Shown: positions 1 to 8,447, counted from the first letter of the stretch. The stretch: 64,000 bases of DNA from Trinickia soli (GCF_002879855.1 NZ_PNYB01000015.1:1-64000), one strand, 5' to 3'. The notes: generated from the letters alone by a model not told the origin. Numbers and translations: made by a program.

Positions 1-392
1 GTCATGATTCGGCTCCTGTTGAAGAACGAGGCGGATTGCCTCATTCGCCAACATAAAGCCGCGTGACCGGCCTCTCCCTGACCTCCAGCGCCGGACCGTA
101 GCCCCTACCGCGCGAGCGGTTTAGTCCGTCGACCCAAACCGGGCAGTCGTGCATCGCATTCGAGTGACGGCTCTCAGTGGTCCAGCGGCTGTTGACCGAT
201 GGAAGTATCGCGATCGTATTCGGACCCGAACCATGCCTGTGCGATAGAGGCCACTTCAAAGGCGCCCCTTACTCACCGCCCTCCCGCCGTACTCTCCTGA
301 CGCTTGCCTCTTTAGTCCGCGATATGGATTACATCATCGTGCTTGAGCGACAAGTCGCAATTTTTTGGAATCCTCGCAGCGCGATTTTCTTG
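1..392. other. Left-edge region without a recognised gene
   Basis: No open frame here gives a protein I recognise. Short frames exist on both strands but show no family motif and no convincing ribosome binding site. The right part is probably the 3' untranslated region of the minus-strand symporter gene that ends at 393. Anything beginning to the left of the window cannot be judged. Confidence 0.4.
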
Positions 393-1709
393 TCACACGT
401 TCGCGACGTCCGCTTCCTCCTCTGAACGGAATCCATCGCCGTGGTGTCTGCTGGTATTGCCAACACGAATACCTTCGGTCGACGACCGTGCAAGCACGCC
501 TTCCCATTTCGCGACCGCCGCCGAAGCGACAGCATTGCCCAGCACGTTGGTTGCCGTGCGTCCCATGTCGAGAAAATGATCGACGCCCATGATCAGTAGC
601 AGCCCGCCCTCGGGGATATTGAACTGGCTCAGCGTCGCAGCGATCACGACCAGTGATGCACGCGGCACTGCAGCCATGCCTTTGCTCGTCAGCATGAGAA
701 TCGCGAGCATCGAGACCTGCTGCACGAATGACAGATGAATGCCATAGGCCTGCGCGATGAAAAGTGTTGCGAACGTGCAGTACATCATCGTGCCATCCAG
801 ATTGAACGAATAGCCGATGGGCAACACGAAGCTCGCGATCCGTCTCGGAACCCCGAAACGCTGAAGTTGCTCTAGCGTCTTCGGGTACACGGACTCGCTG
901 CTCGCGGTGCTGAAACCGATCAGCATCGGCACGCGCATGAAACGCACCAGCGCGAACACCCTGCGCCCGAGCAGCGCGCCGCCCGCCAATATCAGCAGAA
1001 GCCATAGCGCGATCAGACTTGCGTAGAACTCGCCCATGAAGCGGCCATAAGTGACGAGCACCGATACACCACGGGTCGTCACGACATTCGCGATCGCGCC
1101 GAACACCGCAAACGGTGCGAGCGCCATCACGTAACCCGTCACTTTCAGCATGACTTGTGAAACCTGATCGAGCAGACGCACGACGAGTTGCGCCTTCTCG
1201 CCGAGCGTTGTGAGTCCGACGCTGAAGAATGCCGCGAATACCACGATCTGCAGGATTTCGTTGCTTGCCATCGCCCCGACAATACTGCTCGGCACGAGAT
1301 GCACAACGAATTCCTTCAGCGACAATGCATTCGCATTCAACCCGGACGATGCGCTCGCCGCTGGCAAAGGCAGGCCGAGCGCGCTACCCGGGTGAAGCCA
1401 GTTGGCGATCAGCGCGCCAAACATGAGCGAGATGAACGATGCGACGAGAAACCATCCCAGCGTTCTGAGTCCAATGCGGCCGACAGCGTGAACATCGCCG
1501 ATTCTGGTTACGCCGATCACGAGCGTGCAGAACACCAGCGGCGCAATGATCATCTTGATGAGCCGCAAAAACAGCTCAGCGAACAGCGAGAAATAGCCGG
1601 CGACCTGAGTGGCGGCGTTGGCGCTCGGCAGCGTCGCGTGACAGGCGACGCCCGTTGCGATGCCGAGCAGCATCCCTGCAAGAATGCGCGCAGTAAGAGG
1701 GAATTTCAT
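393..1709 (-). CDS. Dicarboxylate/amino acid:cation symporter (DAACS/GltP-DctA family)
   Basis: An inner-membrane secondary transporter that couples uptake of an acidic or small neutral amino acid, or a C4-dicarboxylate, to H+ or Na+. The 438-aa length and many hydrophobic segments fit the family. Diagnostic motifs are the serine-rich re-entrant loop FSTASSES (about 266-273), NLDGT (303-307) and the substrate/cation helix D-x-x-R-T-x-x-N (about 381-388). The ATG at 1709 is preferred over one 33 nt upstream because GGAG lies about 8 nt before it. It is the last gene of a minus-strand set with an ornithine cyclodeaminase-like and a PhzF gene (45-nt gap to the former), so it probably imports the substrate of those enzymes. 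The exact substrate cannot be read from sequence. Confidence 0.88.
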   Translation of the reverse strand: MKFPLTARILAGMLLGIATGVACHATLPSANAATQVAGYFSLFAELFLRLIKMIIAPLVFCTLVIGVTRIGDVHAVGRIGLRTLGWFLVASFISLMFGALIANWLHPGSALGLPLPAASASSGLNANALSLKEFVVHLVPSSIVGAMASNEILQIVVFAAFFSVGLTTLGEKAQLVVRLLDQVSQVMLKVTGYVMALAPFAVFGAIANVVTTRGVSVLVTYGRFMGEFYASLIALWLLLILAGGALLGRRVFALVRFMRVPMLIGFSTASSESVYPKTLEQLQRFGVPRRIASFVLPIGYSFNLDGTMMYCTFATLFIAQAYGIHLSFVQQVSMLAILMLTSKGMAAVPRASLVVIAATLSQFNIPEGGLLLIMGVDHFLDMGRTATNVLGNAVASAAVAKWEGVLARSSTEGIRVGNTSRHHGDGFRSEEEADVANV

Positions 1710-1754
1710 GGGTGACTCCAATCTGTCGGTGGCGAAGGACATTGACGAGATGTT

Positions 1755-2669
1755 TTAGGAAGGGAGGCGCGTGTAAGCCAGATAAGCGACGGCCGCGTCC
1801 TGTAGCGCGATTCCGACCGCCTTGTAGATCACGATGTCGGTGGCGTCCGCGACGCGATATTCATCGGCGCTAATGACCGACGACAGATCCTCCATCGGCC
1901 GGCTCTCGATCAACGCTCGCGGCGGGCGCAGCAGATCGCCCGTTTCGAACGGCGTCTGCTGCGTCCAGTCGACGACAATGCGCGACGCCGCGAGCAACGA
2001 TGTATCGTCGATCTCACGCTGGTCTGGACGCGTCGCGCCGATACTCACGACGAATGCTCCCGGCCGAAGCCATTCGCCGCGTATTACCGGTTCGGAGGCG
2101 CGTGTTGCAAGCACGACGATGTCGGCGTTGGCGGCCTCATCCGCATCGACAACCCGGGCGTCGAGGTCGAACCGCCGCTCGAGGCTGTCGGCGAGAAGAT
2201 GCGCGGTTGCGGCGTCGTGACTGTGAATCATCACTTCGCGCAATCCGGTTCGGTCGGCGAAGGCCTCGGCATGAGCCCGTGCCTGCACACCGCTGCCGAA
2301 CAGCCCCAAACGGCGGCTGCCCGGACGCGCCAGGTATCGCGCCGCAAGCGCGGTGGTCGCGGCCGTGCGAATACCCGTGATTGCATCGCCTTCAAGCAAC
2401 GCGACGAGCGCACCATCGGCTAGCGAAAACAACGCGATGTAAAAGCGGAACCGGCCATTGATCGTCGTGTACATTTTTGTCGCCGCGATCTGCGCGGAGC
2501 CCAGAATCGCACTCATTGCGCTGAACTTCACGTCGGATAATCCAATGCGTGCGCGCGGCTGAATCGCGGCTGCGCCGCGCTGCAGATCGAGATAGGCTGC
2601 CCGGACTGCGTCCGAAGCCGAGCGCACGTCGAGTTGTGCTGCGATCTGTTCGTTGGTGAAGATCTTCAT
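1755..2669 (-). CDS. Ornithine cyclodeaminase/mu-crystallin family protein
   Basis: A 304-aa NAD(P)-dependent enzyme of the OCD/mu-crystallin family. Members include ornithine cyclodeaminase, alanine dehydrogenase, ketimine reductase and delta1-pyrroline-2-carboxylate reductase. Visible features are a Lys in TKMYT (about 65), the GIRTAATTALAA segment (about 99-110) with the conserved Arg, and the Rossmann G-S-G-V-Q-A (125-130). The true start is the ATG at 2669, which overlaps the phzF stop as ATGA and implies translational coupling. A longer in-frame extension lies wholly inside phzF and is rejected. With a PhzF protein and an amino-acid symporter, a ketimine or pyrroline-carboxylate reductase role is as likely as true ornithine cyclodeamination. 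Confidence 0.85.
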   Translation of the reverse strand: MKIFTNEQIAAQLDVRSASDAVRAAYLDLQRGAAAIQPRARIGLSDVKFSAMSAILGSAQIAATKMYTTINGRFRFYIALFSLADGALVALLEGDAITGIRTAATTALAARYLARPGSRRLGLFGSGVQARAHAEAFADRTGLREVMIHSHDAATAHLLADSLERRFDLDARVVDADEAANADIVVLATRASEPVIRGEWLRPGAFVVSIGATRPDQREIDDTSLLAASRIVVDWTQQTPFETGDLLRPPRALIESRPMEDLSSVISADEYRVADATDIVIYKAVGIALQDAAVAYLAYTRLPS

Positions 2670-3604
2670 TGCACCGGCTCCAGCGTCGTGCTTTCCACCG
2701 CGCCACTGATCCAGCAGCCCGCGTCGGGGTCGTTTAGGTCTCGCATTTCGACCTCGATTCGGGACGGCTTCCCCATCGCATAGCCTTGATGCACGGTCAT
2801 GCCCGATGCACCATCTGCGAGCAATCTGTAGTGCAACGCGCCGTACAGCGTCGCGGCAGCGGCAATGCCCGTCGCGGCATCCTCTGGATAGCCGGACGAG
2901 CGCGGAAACTGCCGCGCATGCACATCGAGCGGACAAATGCCTTCGACTGCAAATGGATACAGTCCTGTCGAACCGAGCGCGTCACACAACGGCTGCACAT
3001 CGTCGAACGAAGGCGTCAGTGCATGAAGGCTCTGCAGCGAGCGAAGCGGTATCAGCGTCTTCGTCCGGCTCGTCGTCGCGTTGACGATACCGAGCGAATC
3101 CAGATCGTCGGCGTCGATGTGCAGCACGTCGCATATCGCGGCGTGCAGCCATTCGTCTTCGACCGGTTGCACGATGCCCTTGGGCTGACTCACTTCGATG
3201 AATTGCGTGCTTTCGTTGAAACGGGCGTCGACAATGCCGCTCAACGTTTCGAGCGTCGCGACGCGGGACGTCCAGCGGCCGAGCCTGCGCAGAACCCACA
3301 ACGCGCCGAGCGTCGCATGACCGCACATCTCCATCTCGTGCTGGGGGACGAAGAAGCGCAGACGATAGGTGTTGGCCGCATCGCGCGGCGCACAGACGAA
3401 TGCGCTCTCGTGGCCGTAGCTCGCGGCGATGGCCTTCATCTCCTCGGCGGACATTGCATCGGCATCTAGTGCAACGGGCGCGGGATTGCCGCCGCATGGT
3501 CCCTCAGGAAAGACGCGCACAAAATGCAGGTCCCCACGAGTTCGCAACGCGGTTGGCACAGTAAGGGAATGAGGCAATGACGATGGGGCTCTTGCAACAG
3601 GCAT
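2666..3604 (-). CDS. PhzF family isomerase/epimerase-like protein
   Basis: A 312-aa member of the PhzF family, which shares the diaminopimelate epimerase/proline racemase fold. The family's catalytic Glu is seen in GHESAFV (E66), and the second-half motif MCGHATLGA follows at about 93-101. The N-terminal family signature (F-x-G-N-P-like: CGGNPAPV) is at 37-44. The first 22 residues precede the usual start of the fold, so a shorter start is possible. First gene of the minus-strand set phzF-ocd-symporter, overlapping the next by 4 nt. Known members isomerise small amino or hydroxy acid compounds; here the gene context suggests an amino-acid-like substrate, which is inference. Confidence 0.82.
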   Translation of the reverse strand: MPVARAPSSLPHSLTVPTALRTRGDLHFVRVFPEGPCGGNPAPVALDADAMSAEEMKAIAASYGHESAFVCAPRDAANTYRLRFFVPQHEMEMCGHATLGALWVLRRLGRWTSRVATLETLSGIVDARFNESTQFIEVSQPKGIVQPVEDEWLHAAICDVLHIDADDLDSLGIVNATTSRTKTLIPLRSLQSLHALTPSFDDVQPLCDALGSTGLYPFAVEGICPLDVHARQFPRSSGYPEDAATGIAAAATLYGALHYRLLADGASGMTVHQGYAMGKPSRIEVEMRDLNDPDAGCWISGAVESTTLEPVQ

Positions 3605-3897
3605 GAACGGGCTCCGGTGTGGAAGTGCGGCCAGCATGCCGAAGCAAAAACGAGCTTTCGCCGCCTGTCGGGCCACCGCAATCACACAATCGGGCCAATC
3701 GCCGTTTTGGCCCAACACACGGGTGTCCGCGCGCATCCGTGTTTTCCCTGGGAACCGGGCCTTATGCCTCGTTTCTCGTGCCGTACCACACGGAGATTTG
3801 AGGCGCTATACTGCGCTTTCCATCGACGCGTCCGCCTGCACATCGCCGCTGCGGCTGGCAGAAGCGCATCGTTTATGGCGAACCTGAGGTTGATTTC
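3605..3897. promoter_or_regulatory. Divergent promoter/operator region, phzF set versus araC-type gene
   Basis: A 293-nt intergenic stretch separates two divergent transcription units. It holds no gene and should contain both promoters and the operator of the AraC-type regulator. It includes the inverted pair CACGGGTG...CATCCGTG around 3718-3741. No strong -35/-10 pair was identified, so promoter positions are not assigned. Confidence 0.4.
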
Positions 3898-4722
3898 GTG
3901 AAGCACTATCCGACCGCACATACCCATCTGTCAGGAGATCGCGTCGCCGATGTCCGGCAGGTCTCGGTCGGCGATTACCGCACGCAATCGCACGAGCATG
4001 ACGAGTACATGTTTTTGCTACCGCGCACGGGCCAACTGATCCTCAACGTCGAATCGAATGCCGCACCGTTGCGTGTGGCGCCGATGTCGTTCGTCGTGGT
4101 GCCGCCGCGGCGCCTGCACGACACGCACAGCTACCGTGCGCAGCAGGAGCACGTTGCCGTCTATGTGGCGACCGATTTCGTCGCGTACTGCGAGCGCAAG
4201 GCGCAGAGAAGGCTCTCTTGCGCGCGAATATCGATCTGGTCCGCGCCATTACCGCTGCTCAATGCAGTCCGCCTCGCCACCGAAACGTGTGCTCGCGGTG
4301 GCGGGGAACTCGCTGCCTATCGCAAGGATCTGACGGCAAGGATGGTGGCCGCCACGTGCGTCGAGGCGGGATTGACCCCGGAACATGTGCCGTTGACGGC
4401 CCTTGACGCGCGCCGCGAACTCGTGAAAGAAATCCAGACGTTTCTCGATTCGACACTCGATCAATCCGTCAGCCTCGATCGCATCGCTTATGAATTCGGC
4501 CTTTCGCGACGCACGTTAACGCGAATGTTTCGCGACGTCACGGGCAAATCCATCGTCGACTATCAATCGATGCAACGTGTGCGCCACGCGTCGCTTCTGT
4601 TGCAAACACCCGGGGTGACGGTCGTTATGGCCGCGGCAGTCGTCGGGCTCGATTCGCCGTCGTATCTCGCCCGGCTGTTCCGGAAGTACGGACAGGCTCT
4701 GCCGCGATCCTTCAAGGTGTGA
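3898..4722 (+). CDS. AraC family transcriptional regulator
   Basis: A 274-aa regulator with an N-terminal cupin-like sensor (HEHDEYMFLLP with conserved His at about 29-32) and a C-terminal AraC-type double helix-turn-helix (about 170-272, including LSRRTLTRMFRDVTGKSI and a second LARLFRKYGQ segment). The start is GTG with a TGAGG-type ribosome binding site 9-13 nt upstream. No in-frame ATG lies nearby. It is divergent from the phzF-ocd-symporter set, which it most likely controls in response to a small ligand; that target assignment is inference from layout. The C-terminal helix is complete, so the gene appears intact. Confidence 0.88.
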   Translation: MKHYPTAHTHLSGDRVADVRQVSVGDYRTQSHEHDEYMFLLPRTGQLILNVESNAAPLRVAPMSFVVVPPRRLHDTHSYRAQQEHVAVYVATDFVAYCERKAQRRLSCARISIWSAPLPLLNAVRLATETCARGGGELAAYRKDLTARMVAATCVEAGLTPEHVPLTALDARRELVKEIQTFLDSTLDQSVSLDRIAYEFGLSRRTLTRMFRDVTGKSIVDYQSMQRVRHASLLLQTPGVTVVMAAAVVGLDSPSYLARLFRKYGQALPRSFKV

Positions 4723-4903
4723 CCTCGAACACGCACAGCCGGTGGAAGTCCTGGCGGAGCAGGCGCTGACTAAATTTACCCATCCAGGCAAGCGGAACGG
4801 TACAACTCCGGCAGGACGACCCAACTCCCGGTGGAAGTAGTGATCAACACAGGGAGACGTCGCATCGGTCGGAAACCAGGTTTCGGCAAAAACACCGTTC
4901 AAT

Positions 4904-5062
4904 ATGAAAACAATCTCAAGTGAGCAGAAAGAGCTTATCGATGCGCTGGTGGCAGCGGGGCTTGCCGGAAACCTCTCTGCGGCAGTCCTTGAGAAAGATG
5001 TTCACCTCACTGCGGCTGCAGAATCCGAAGAGAAGACGCGCCAGGAAATCAGGATGTACTGA
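4904..5062 (+). CDS. Possible small protein of unknown function, 52 aa
   Basis: An open frame of 52 codons encoding a charged, Ala/Glu-rich peptide beginning MKTISSEQKELIDAL. I do not recognise it. No clear Shine-Dalgarno sequence precedes the ATG, and it lies in a stretch that otherwise looks like decayed mobile DNA between the AraC gene and the tRNA-Leu/integrase remnant. It may be a fragment of an older gene. It is listed because the frame looks compositionally protein-like. Confidence 0.25.
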   Translation: MKTISSEQKELIDALVAAGLAGNLSAAVLEKDVHLTAAAESEEKTRQEIRMY

Positions 5063-5225
5063 TGCCGCTGATTTACGGGCCGATAAAGCCGACGTTTGTT
5101 GAAGCGTTCAGCGTGTTCAAGCCTGCAGCATTGGCATTTTCTGGGTACGCTTTGACGGGCAACTCAGGACCGCCCTGATGGGAACGCGATACCGGTTCCT
5201 TTACCCGTTTCCGTCTCACTGACGA

Positions 5226-5366
5226 GCGCCACTCGCCTTTTCCCAGGTTGACCTGCGGCCATTCGGCCTGCCGCAGATCGCCGGGGCGCACCAATAATAT
5301 CGGCGCGAGTTTGAGCGCGCAAATCACAGGGAAGGCGCACGAGAACCTGCCGGACAAGCGCCGCAG
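5226..5366 (-). pseudogene. Tyrosine recombinase (P4-type integrase) fragment
   Basis: A minus-strand stretch encodes about 47 residues resembling the catalytic-domain entry of P4-type integrases: a block ending ALKLAPILLVRPGDLRQAEW, then a ...NLGKGEWR stretch. The block includes the family's conserved Arg in VRPGDLR. Both flanks lose similarity. A further in-frame piece with NTLNA (about 5100-5140) may be more of the same gene but is uncertain. No start, no C-terminal R-H-R-Y box and no full-length integrase exist, so it is a relic. Its place just beyond the 3' end and terminator of tRNA-Leu fits an island that once integrated at this tRNA. Confidence 0.6.
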
Positions 5367-5431
5367 CGCCCCGGATGCAGCCACAAATACCACCGCGTAC
5401 CACTGGCTGCCGAAGGACCAAGTCGGTCTGA

Positions 5432-5473
5432 AAAGAAACAAAAAACCCCGCAAGACCGTGATCTGGCGGGGTT
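5432..5473 (-). terminator. Rho-independent terminator after tRNA-Leu
   Basis: On the minus strand an 8-bp stem (arms 5466-5473 and 5444-5451, AACCCCGC/GCGGGGTT) is followed by a T-rich run ending near 5432. It lies about 37 nt past the tRNA CCA end and is the natural terminator of the tRNA transcript. Confidence 0.85.
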
Positions 5474-5509
5474 CTTCGGAACACATCGGCACAAGCCGAA
5501 ACATATCCA

Positions 5510-5889
5510 TGGTGCCCGGGACCGGACTCGAACCGGCAAGCCGTAAGGCGGCGGATTTTCGTCACACTGCATCTTTCGATGCCGGCGATGCGAACATCGC
5601 CGTTCGTGCGCTGGACTATGCCTTCGCCGTCGCATCGCACACGTGGCACTCGTGCGCGACGCATTAGGCGCCCCCCGTCTAGTCTCTACACCTTCCGCGA
5701 AACGGACCACGATTCAGGCCGCGTTTTCGGGCTTGGCTCGGCGTTGCCTCGGCGCACTTGATGTCGTCTTGCTTGCGCAAGCGCAGGCGCCAGGGGGTTC
5801 ACCGAATTTGAAGGGTTCTGCACCGACCGTTTCCAGCCGGGCACTCAATTGCTTAAGTCCGCTATGTTTACCAATTTCATCACCCGGGC
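5510..5889 (-). tRNA. tRNA-Leu(UAA), split by a group I intron in the anticodon
   Basis: Exon 1 is 5889-5855 (35 nt): acceptor GCCCGGG, D arm with stem ATG/CAT, anticodon stem GCGGA and loop start CTT. Exon 2 is 5559-5510: AAAA, stem TCCGC, a variable arm typical of a class II tRNA, T arm with TTCGAGT, acceptor CCCGGGC, discriminator A and encoded CCA (5512-5510). The acceptor pairs in all 7 positions. Joining the exons gives a 7-nt loop CTTAAAA, so the anticodon is UAA (decodes UUA/UUG). The intron lies between U34 and A35, so the tRNA is unusable without splicing. A whole-gene tRNA finder would see only the 3' half. Confidence 0.93.
5560..5854 (-). ncRNA. Group I self-splicing intron in tRNA-Leu(UAA)
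   Basis: A 295-nt intron bounded by exon 1 ending in U and an intron 3' terminal G (5560), as group I introns require. The internal guide GAGU can pair with exon ACUU, giving the splice-site U-G wobble. Core segments match what I recall of the Azoarcus tRNA-Ile intron: GGCAACGCCGAGCCAAGC (5748-5731), GAAGGTGTAGAGACTAGACGG (around 5695-5675) and GAAGGCATAGTCCAG (5625-5611). It contains no credible homing endonuclease, so it is a minimal ribozyme. The insertion point U34/A35 is the one used by cyanobacterial tRNA-Leu(UAA) introns. It should fold and splice on its own; that is inference from family chemistry. Confidence 0.92.
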
Positions 5890-5901
5890 AGGGCGGACGC
5901 G

Positions 5902-5907
5902 ATTCTA
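5902..5907 (-). promoter_or_regulatory. Likely -10 element of the tRNA-Leu promoter
   Basis: The minus strand reads TAGAAT, 13-18 nt before the mature 5' end of the tRNA, leaving a leader of only a few nucleotides. No good -35 hexamer is visible at the usual distance. Confidence 0.4.
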
Positions 5908-6054
5908 CCACTGGTCGCGCTCCACCATCGCGCGCTATACCATCGCCCGCCGAGGCTGCCCTGCATCCATTCGCATAGTGCGGACGAGCCGGCGGACAGT
6001 CCGCAGCAACGGCGTATAGTTGCCTTTCCACGATCCGCGAGCGAGGTCGACGGC

Positions 6055-7434
6055 ATGAATTTTCGTGAAACCATCGGCGCACGCAGCTATCGCTTCGACA
6101 GTCTTGCCACGCTGCTCGCCAAAGCAAGCCCACTCCGTTCCGGCGACGAACTGGCCGGGCTCGCCGCCGACACCGAAGAAGAACGCGCGGCGGCGAAGAT
6201 GGCGCTGGCCGCCGTGCCGCTGCGAACGTTCCTCGATGAGGCCGTCATCCCATACGAAGAGGACGAGGTGACGCGGCTCATCATCGACGACCATTGCGCC
6301 GACGCCTTCGCGCCGATCGCGCATCTGACCGTTGGCGAACTTCGCGAATGGATGCTGGCCGATGCCACCGACAGTCAGGCACTCGCTCGCGTAGCGCCAG
6401 GGCTGACGCCGGAGATGGTTGCCGCGGTGTCCAAACTCATGCGCAATCAAGACCTGATCCTCGCCGCGCGCAAGCGCCCGGTCGTCACGCGCTTTCGCAA
6501 TACCGTGGGTCTGCCCGGCCATCTCTCCGTGCGTCTGCAGCCCAATCATCCGACCGACGATGTGAAAGGCATTGCGGCAGCGATGATCGACGGTCTCATG
6601 TACGGCTGCGGCGACGCGATGATCGGCATCAATCCGGCGTCCGATTCGCTTGCTGCGATCACGGCGCTGCTGACGATGACCGATGAATTCCGCCGCGCGT
6701 ACGACGTGCCCACGCAGACCTGCGTCCTGACGCACGTGACCAATACGATCGCGGCAATCGAAGCCGGCGCGCCCGTCGATTTGATCTTTCAGTCGATCGC
6801 AGGCACGGAAAAAGCGAATGCCGGATTCGGCATTTCGATTTCGCTGTTGAAAGAAGCGTATGACGCCGGCCTCTCGCTGAACCGGGGCACGGTCGGCAAC
6901 AATCTGATGTACTTCGAAACAGGACAAGGCAGCGCGCTCTCGGCCAATGCGCATCACGGCGTCGATCAACAGACTTGCGAAGCCAGAGCGTATGCCGTTG
7001 CCCGTAAATTCAATCCGTTCCTCACGAACACGGTCGTCGGCTTTATCGGCCCCGAGTATCTTTACGACGGCAAGCAAATCATCCGCGCCGGGCTGGAAGA
7101 CCATTTCTGCGGCAAGCTCCTCGGCGTGCCGATGGGCTGCGATATCTGTTACACGAACCACGCTCAAGCCGATCAGGACGATATGGATACGCTGCTGACG
7201 TTGCTCGGCGCGGCCCACGTCAATTTCATCATGGGCGTTCCGGGCGCGGACGACATCATGCTCAACTATCAGAGCACATCGTTTCACGATGCGCTTTACG
7301 TACGCCAGTTGCTCGATTTGAAGCGTGCGCCGGAATTCGAAGCGTGGCTCGCATCGATGCGCATTACGAATCCTGCCGGGCGCCTTCAGGAGTCACCGCG
7401 GCATCCGCTGCTCCTCGATTGGATTGCACCTTGA
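6055..7434 (+). CDS. eutB: Ethanolamine ammonia-lyase large subunit
   Basis: The 459-aa large (catalytic) subunit of the adenosylcobalamin-dependent enzyme that converts ethanolamine to acetaldehyde and ammonia, providing carbon and nitrogen. Length and sequence match EutB throughout, including the TIM-barrel segments with LPGHLSVRLQPNHPTDD near 165-180, NNLMYFETGQGSALSANAHHG near 282-302 and the C-terminal GVPGADDIMLNYQSTSFHD. The ATG follows a GCGAGG-type site. The next gene, eutC, overlaps its stop by 4 nt. No ethanolamine transporter, reactivase (eutA), aldehyde dehydrogenase or microcompartment gene is adjacent, so this is the short proteobacterial form of the pathway. It is divergent from the tRNA-Leu gene. 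Confidence 0.96.
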   Translation: MNFRETIGARSYRFDSLATLLAKASPLRSGDELAGLAADTEEERAAAKMALAAVPLRTFLDEAVIPYEEDEVTRLIIDDHCADAFAPIAHLTVGELREWMLADATDSQALARVAPGLTPEMVAAVSKLMRNQDLILAARKRPVVTRFRNTVGLPGHLSVRLQPNHPTDDVKGIAAAMIDGLMYGCGDAMIGINPASDSLAAITALLTMTDEFRRAYDVPTQTCVLTHVTNTIAAIEAGAPVDLIFQSIAGTEKANAGFGISISLLKEAYDAGLSLNRGTVGNNLMYFETGQGSALSANAHHGVDQQTCEARAYAVARKFNPFLTNTVVGFIGPEYLYDGKQIIRAGLEDHFCGKLLGVPMGCDICYTNHAQADQDDMDTLLTLLGAAHVNFIMGVPGADDIMLNYQSTSFHDALYVRQLLDLKRAPEFEAWLASMRITNPAGRLQESPRHPLLLDWIAP

Positions 7435-8276
7435 AAGAAGACATCAAAGAAACCGAGAGAGACGCGTCGGGTGTGCGAACGCCGACGGTCGCCGAAAACC
7501 CGTGGGCCGCATTGCGCCAATTCACCCATGCGCGCATTGCGCTCGGTCGTACAGGCGCAAGCCTGCCCACGGCCCCGCTGCTCGCCTTCACATTGGCTCA
7601 CGCGCAGGCACGTGATGCCGTTCATGCGCGGCTCGATACGCACGCGCTCCGGAGCGAACTCGAGCGCAGAGCGCTCGATTCGATCGAGGTGCGCAGCGGG
7701 GCGCGAGACCGCGCGCAATATCTGCGTCGGCCCGATCTCGGCCGAATACTCGACGCCGACAGTGCAGCTCTTTTGGGGCAGCACGCCGCGTCGGCTCAAG
7801 CGCGGCCCGAGCTCGTCTTCGTCATCGCCGATGGGCTTTCGTCAAAAGCGGCCGAGCTGCATGCGCTTCCTTTGCTCGACCGCACGATCGCGCGCTTGAA
7901 TGACTGGCGTGTCGGCTCGATCGTCGTCGCCACGCAAGCTCGCGTCGCGATCGGCGACCCCATCGGCGAGCTCATGCATGCCGATATCGTGGCCGTGTTG
8001 ATCGGCGAACGGCCCGGCCTCAGTTCGCCGGCAAGCCTCGGCGTTTACCTGACGTATGGGCCACGCGTCGGACGCAGCGATGCCGAGCGCAACTGCATCT
8101 CCAACGTGCGTCCCGAAGGCCTCAGTTATGACGCCGCTGCATTCAAGCTTGTGCATCTGCTCGAAGCTGCGCGTACGCGCCGGCTCACCGGTATCGGCTT
8201 GAAAGACGATAGCGTTTGGAACGGCGGCTTGCCGCCGGCGGATACGACGACACCCTATAAGGTCACCGACGGCTGA
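7431..8276 (+). CDS. eutC: Ethanolamine ammonia-lyase small subunit
   Basis: The small subunit that with EutB forms the B12-dependent ethanolamine ammonia-lyase. Recognised from DLGRILDADSAALL, VFVIADGLSSKA, the GERPGLSSPASLGVYLTYGP block and SNVRPEGLSYDAAAFKLVHL. The best start is TTG at 7431, within the sequence TTGA shared with the eutB stop; it gives 281 aa, close to the family's usual size. An upstream in-frame ATG at 7344 would add 29 residues encoded inside eutB and without family character. The N-terminal ~35 residues after TTG are variable in the family, so a start at a later codon cannot be excluded. Confidence 0.93.
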   Translation: MKEDIKETERDASGVRTPTVAENPWAALRQFTHARIALGRTGASLPTAPLLAFTLAHAQARDAVHARLDTHALRSELERRALDSIEVRSGARDRAQYLRRPDLGRILDADSAALLGQHAASAQARPELVFVIADGLSSKAAELHALPLLDRTIARLNDWRVGSIVVATQARVAIGDPIGELMHADIVAVLIGERPGLSSPASLGVYLTYGPRVGRSDAERNCISNVRPEGLSYDAAAFKLVHLLEAARTRRLTGIGLKDDSVWNGGLPPADTTTPYKVTDG

Positions 8277-8447
8277 GCCCTACTGCACCCACACTCGCCC
8301 GTGCCGCTTGCACCAATCGCCGAACGCGACGAGCACGACAACGCGACACCTCCAAGAACCGCACGCAGGGCACCAGGACCTCAGCAGGCGATCTGTCAAT
8401 GAGCGCCTCAGTTTCCAGGCGCTCGTCGCGGCCTCGATGTGCTTGCT

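Noticed and set aside
5062-5178. 38-codon plus-strand frame overlapping the end of the 52-codon frame
   Set aside because: It lies antisense to the possible extension of the integrase relic and has no RBS.
5579-5978. Possible intron-encoded protein in the tRNA intron
   Set aside because: Open frames across the intron run into the tRNA exons and the ribozyme core and have no LAGLIDADG, GIY-YIG or HNH motif.
8401-8424. Inverted repeat GAGCGCCT/AGGCGCTC after the MCP
   Set aside because: It lies near the gene end, but no T-run follows on either strand, so I did not call it a terminator.
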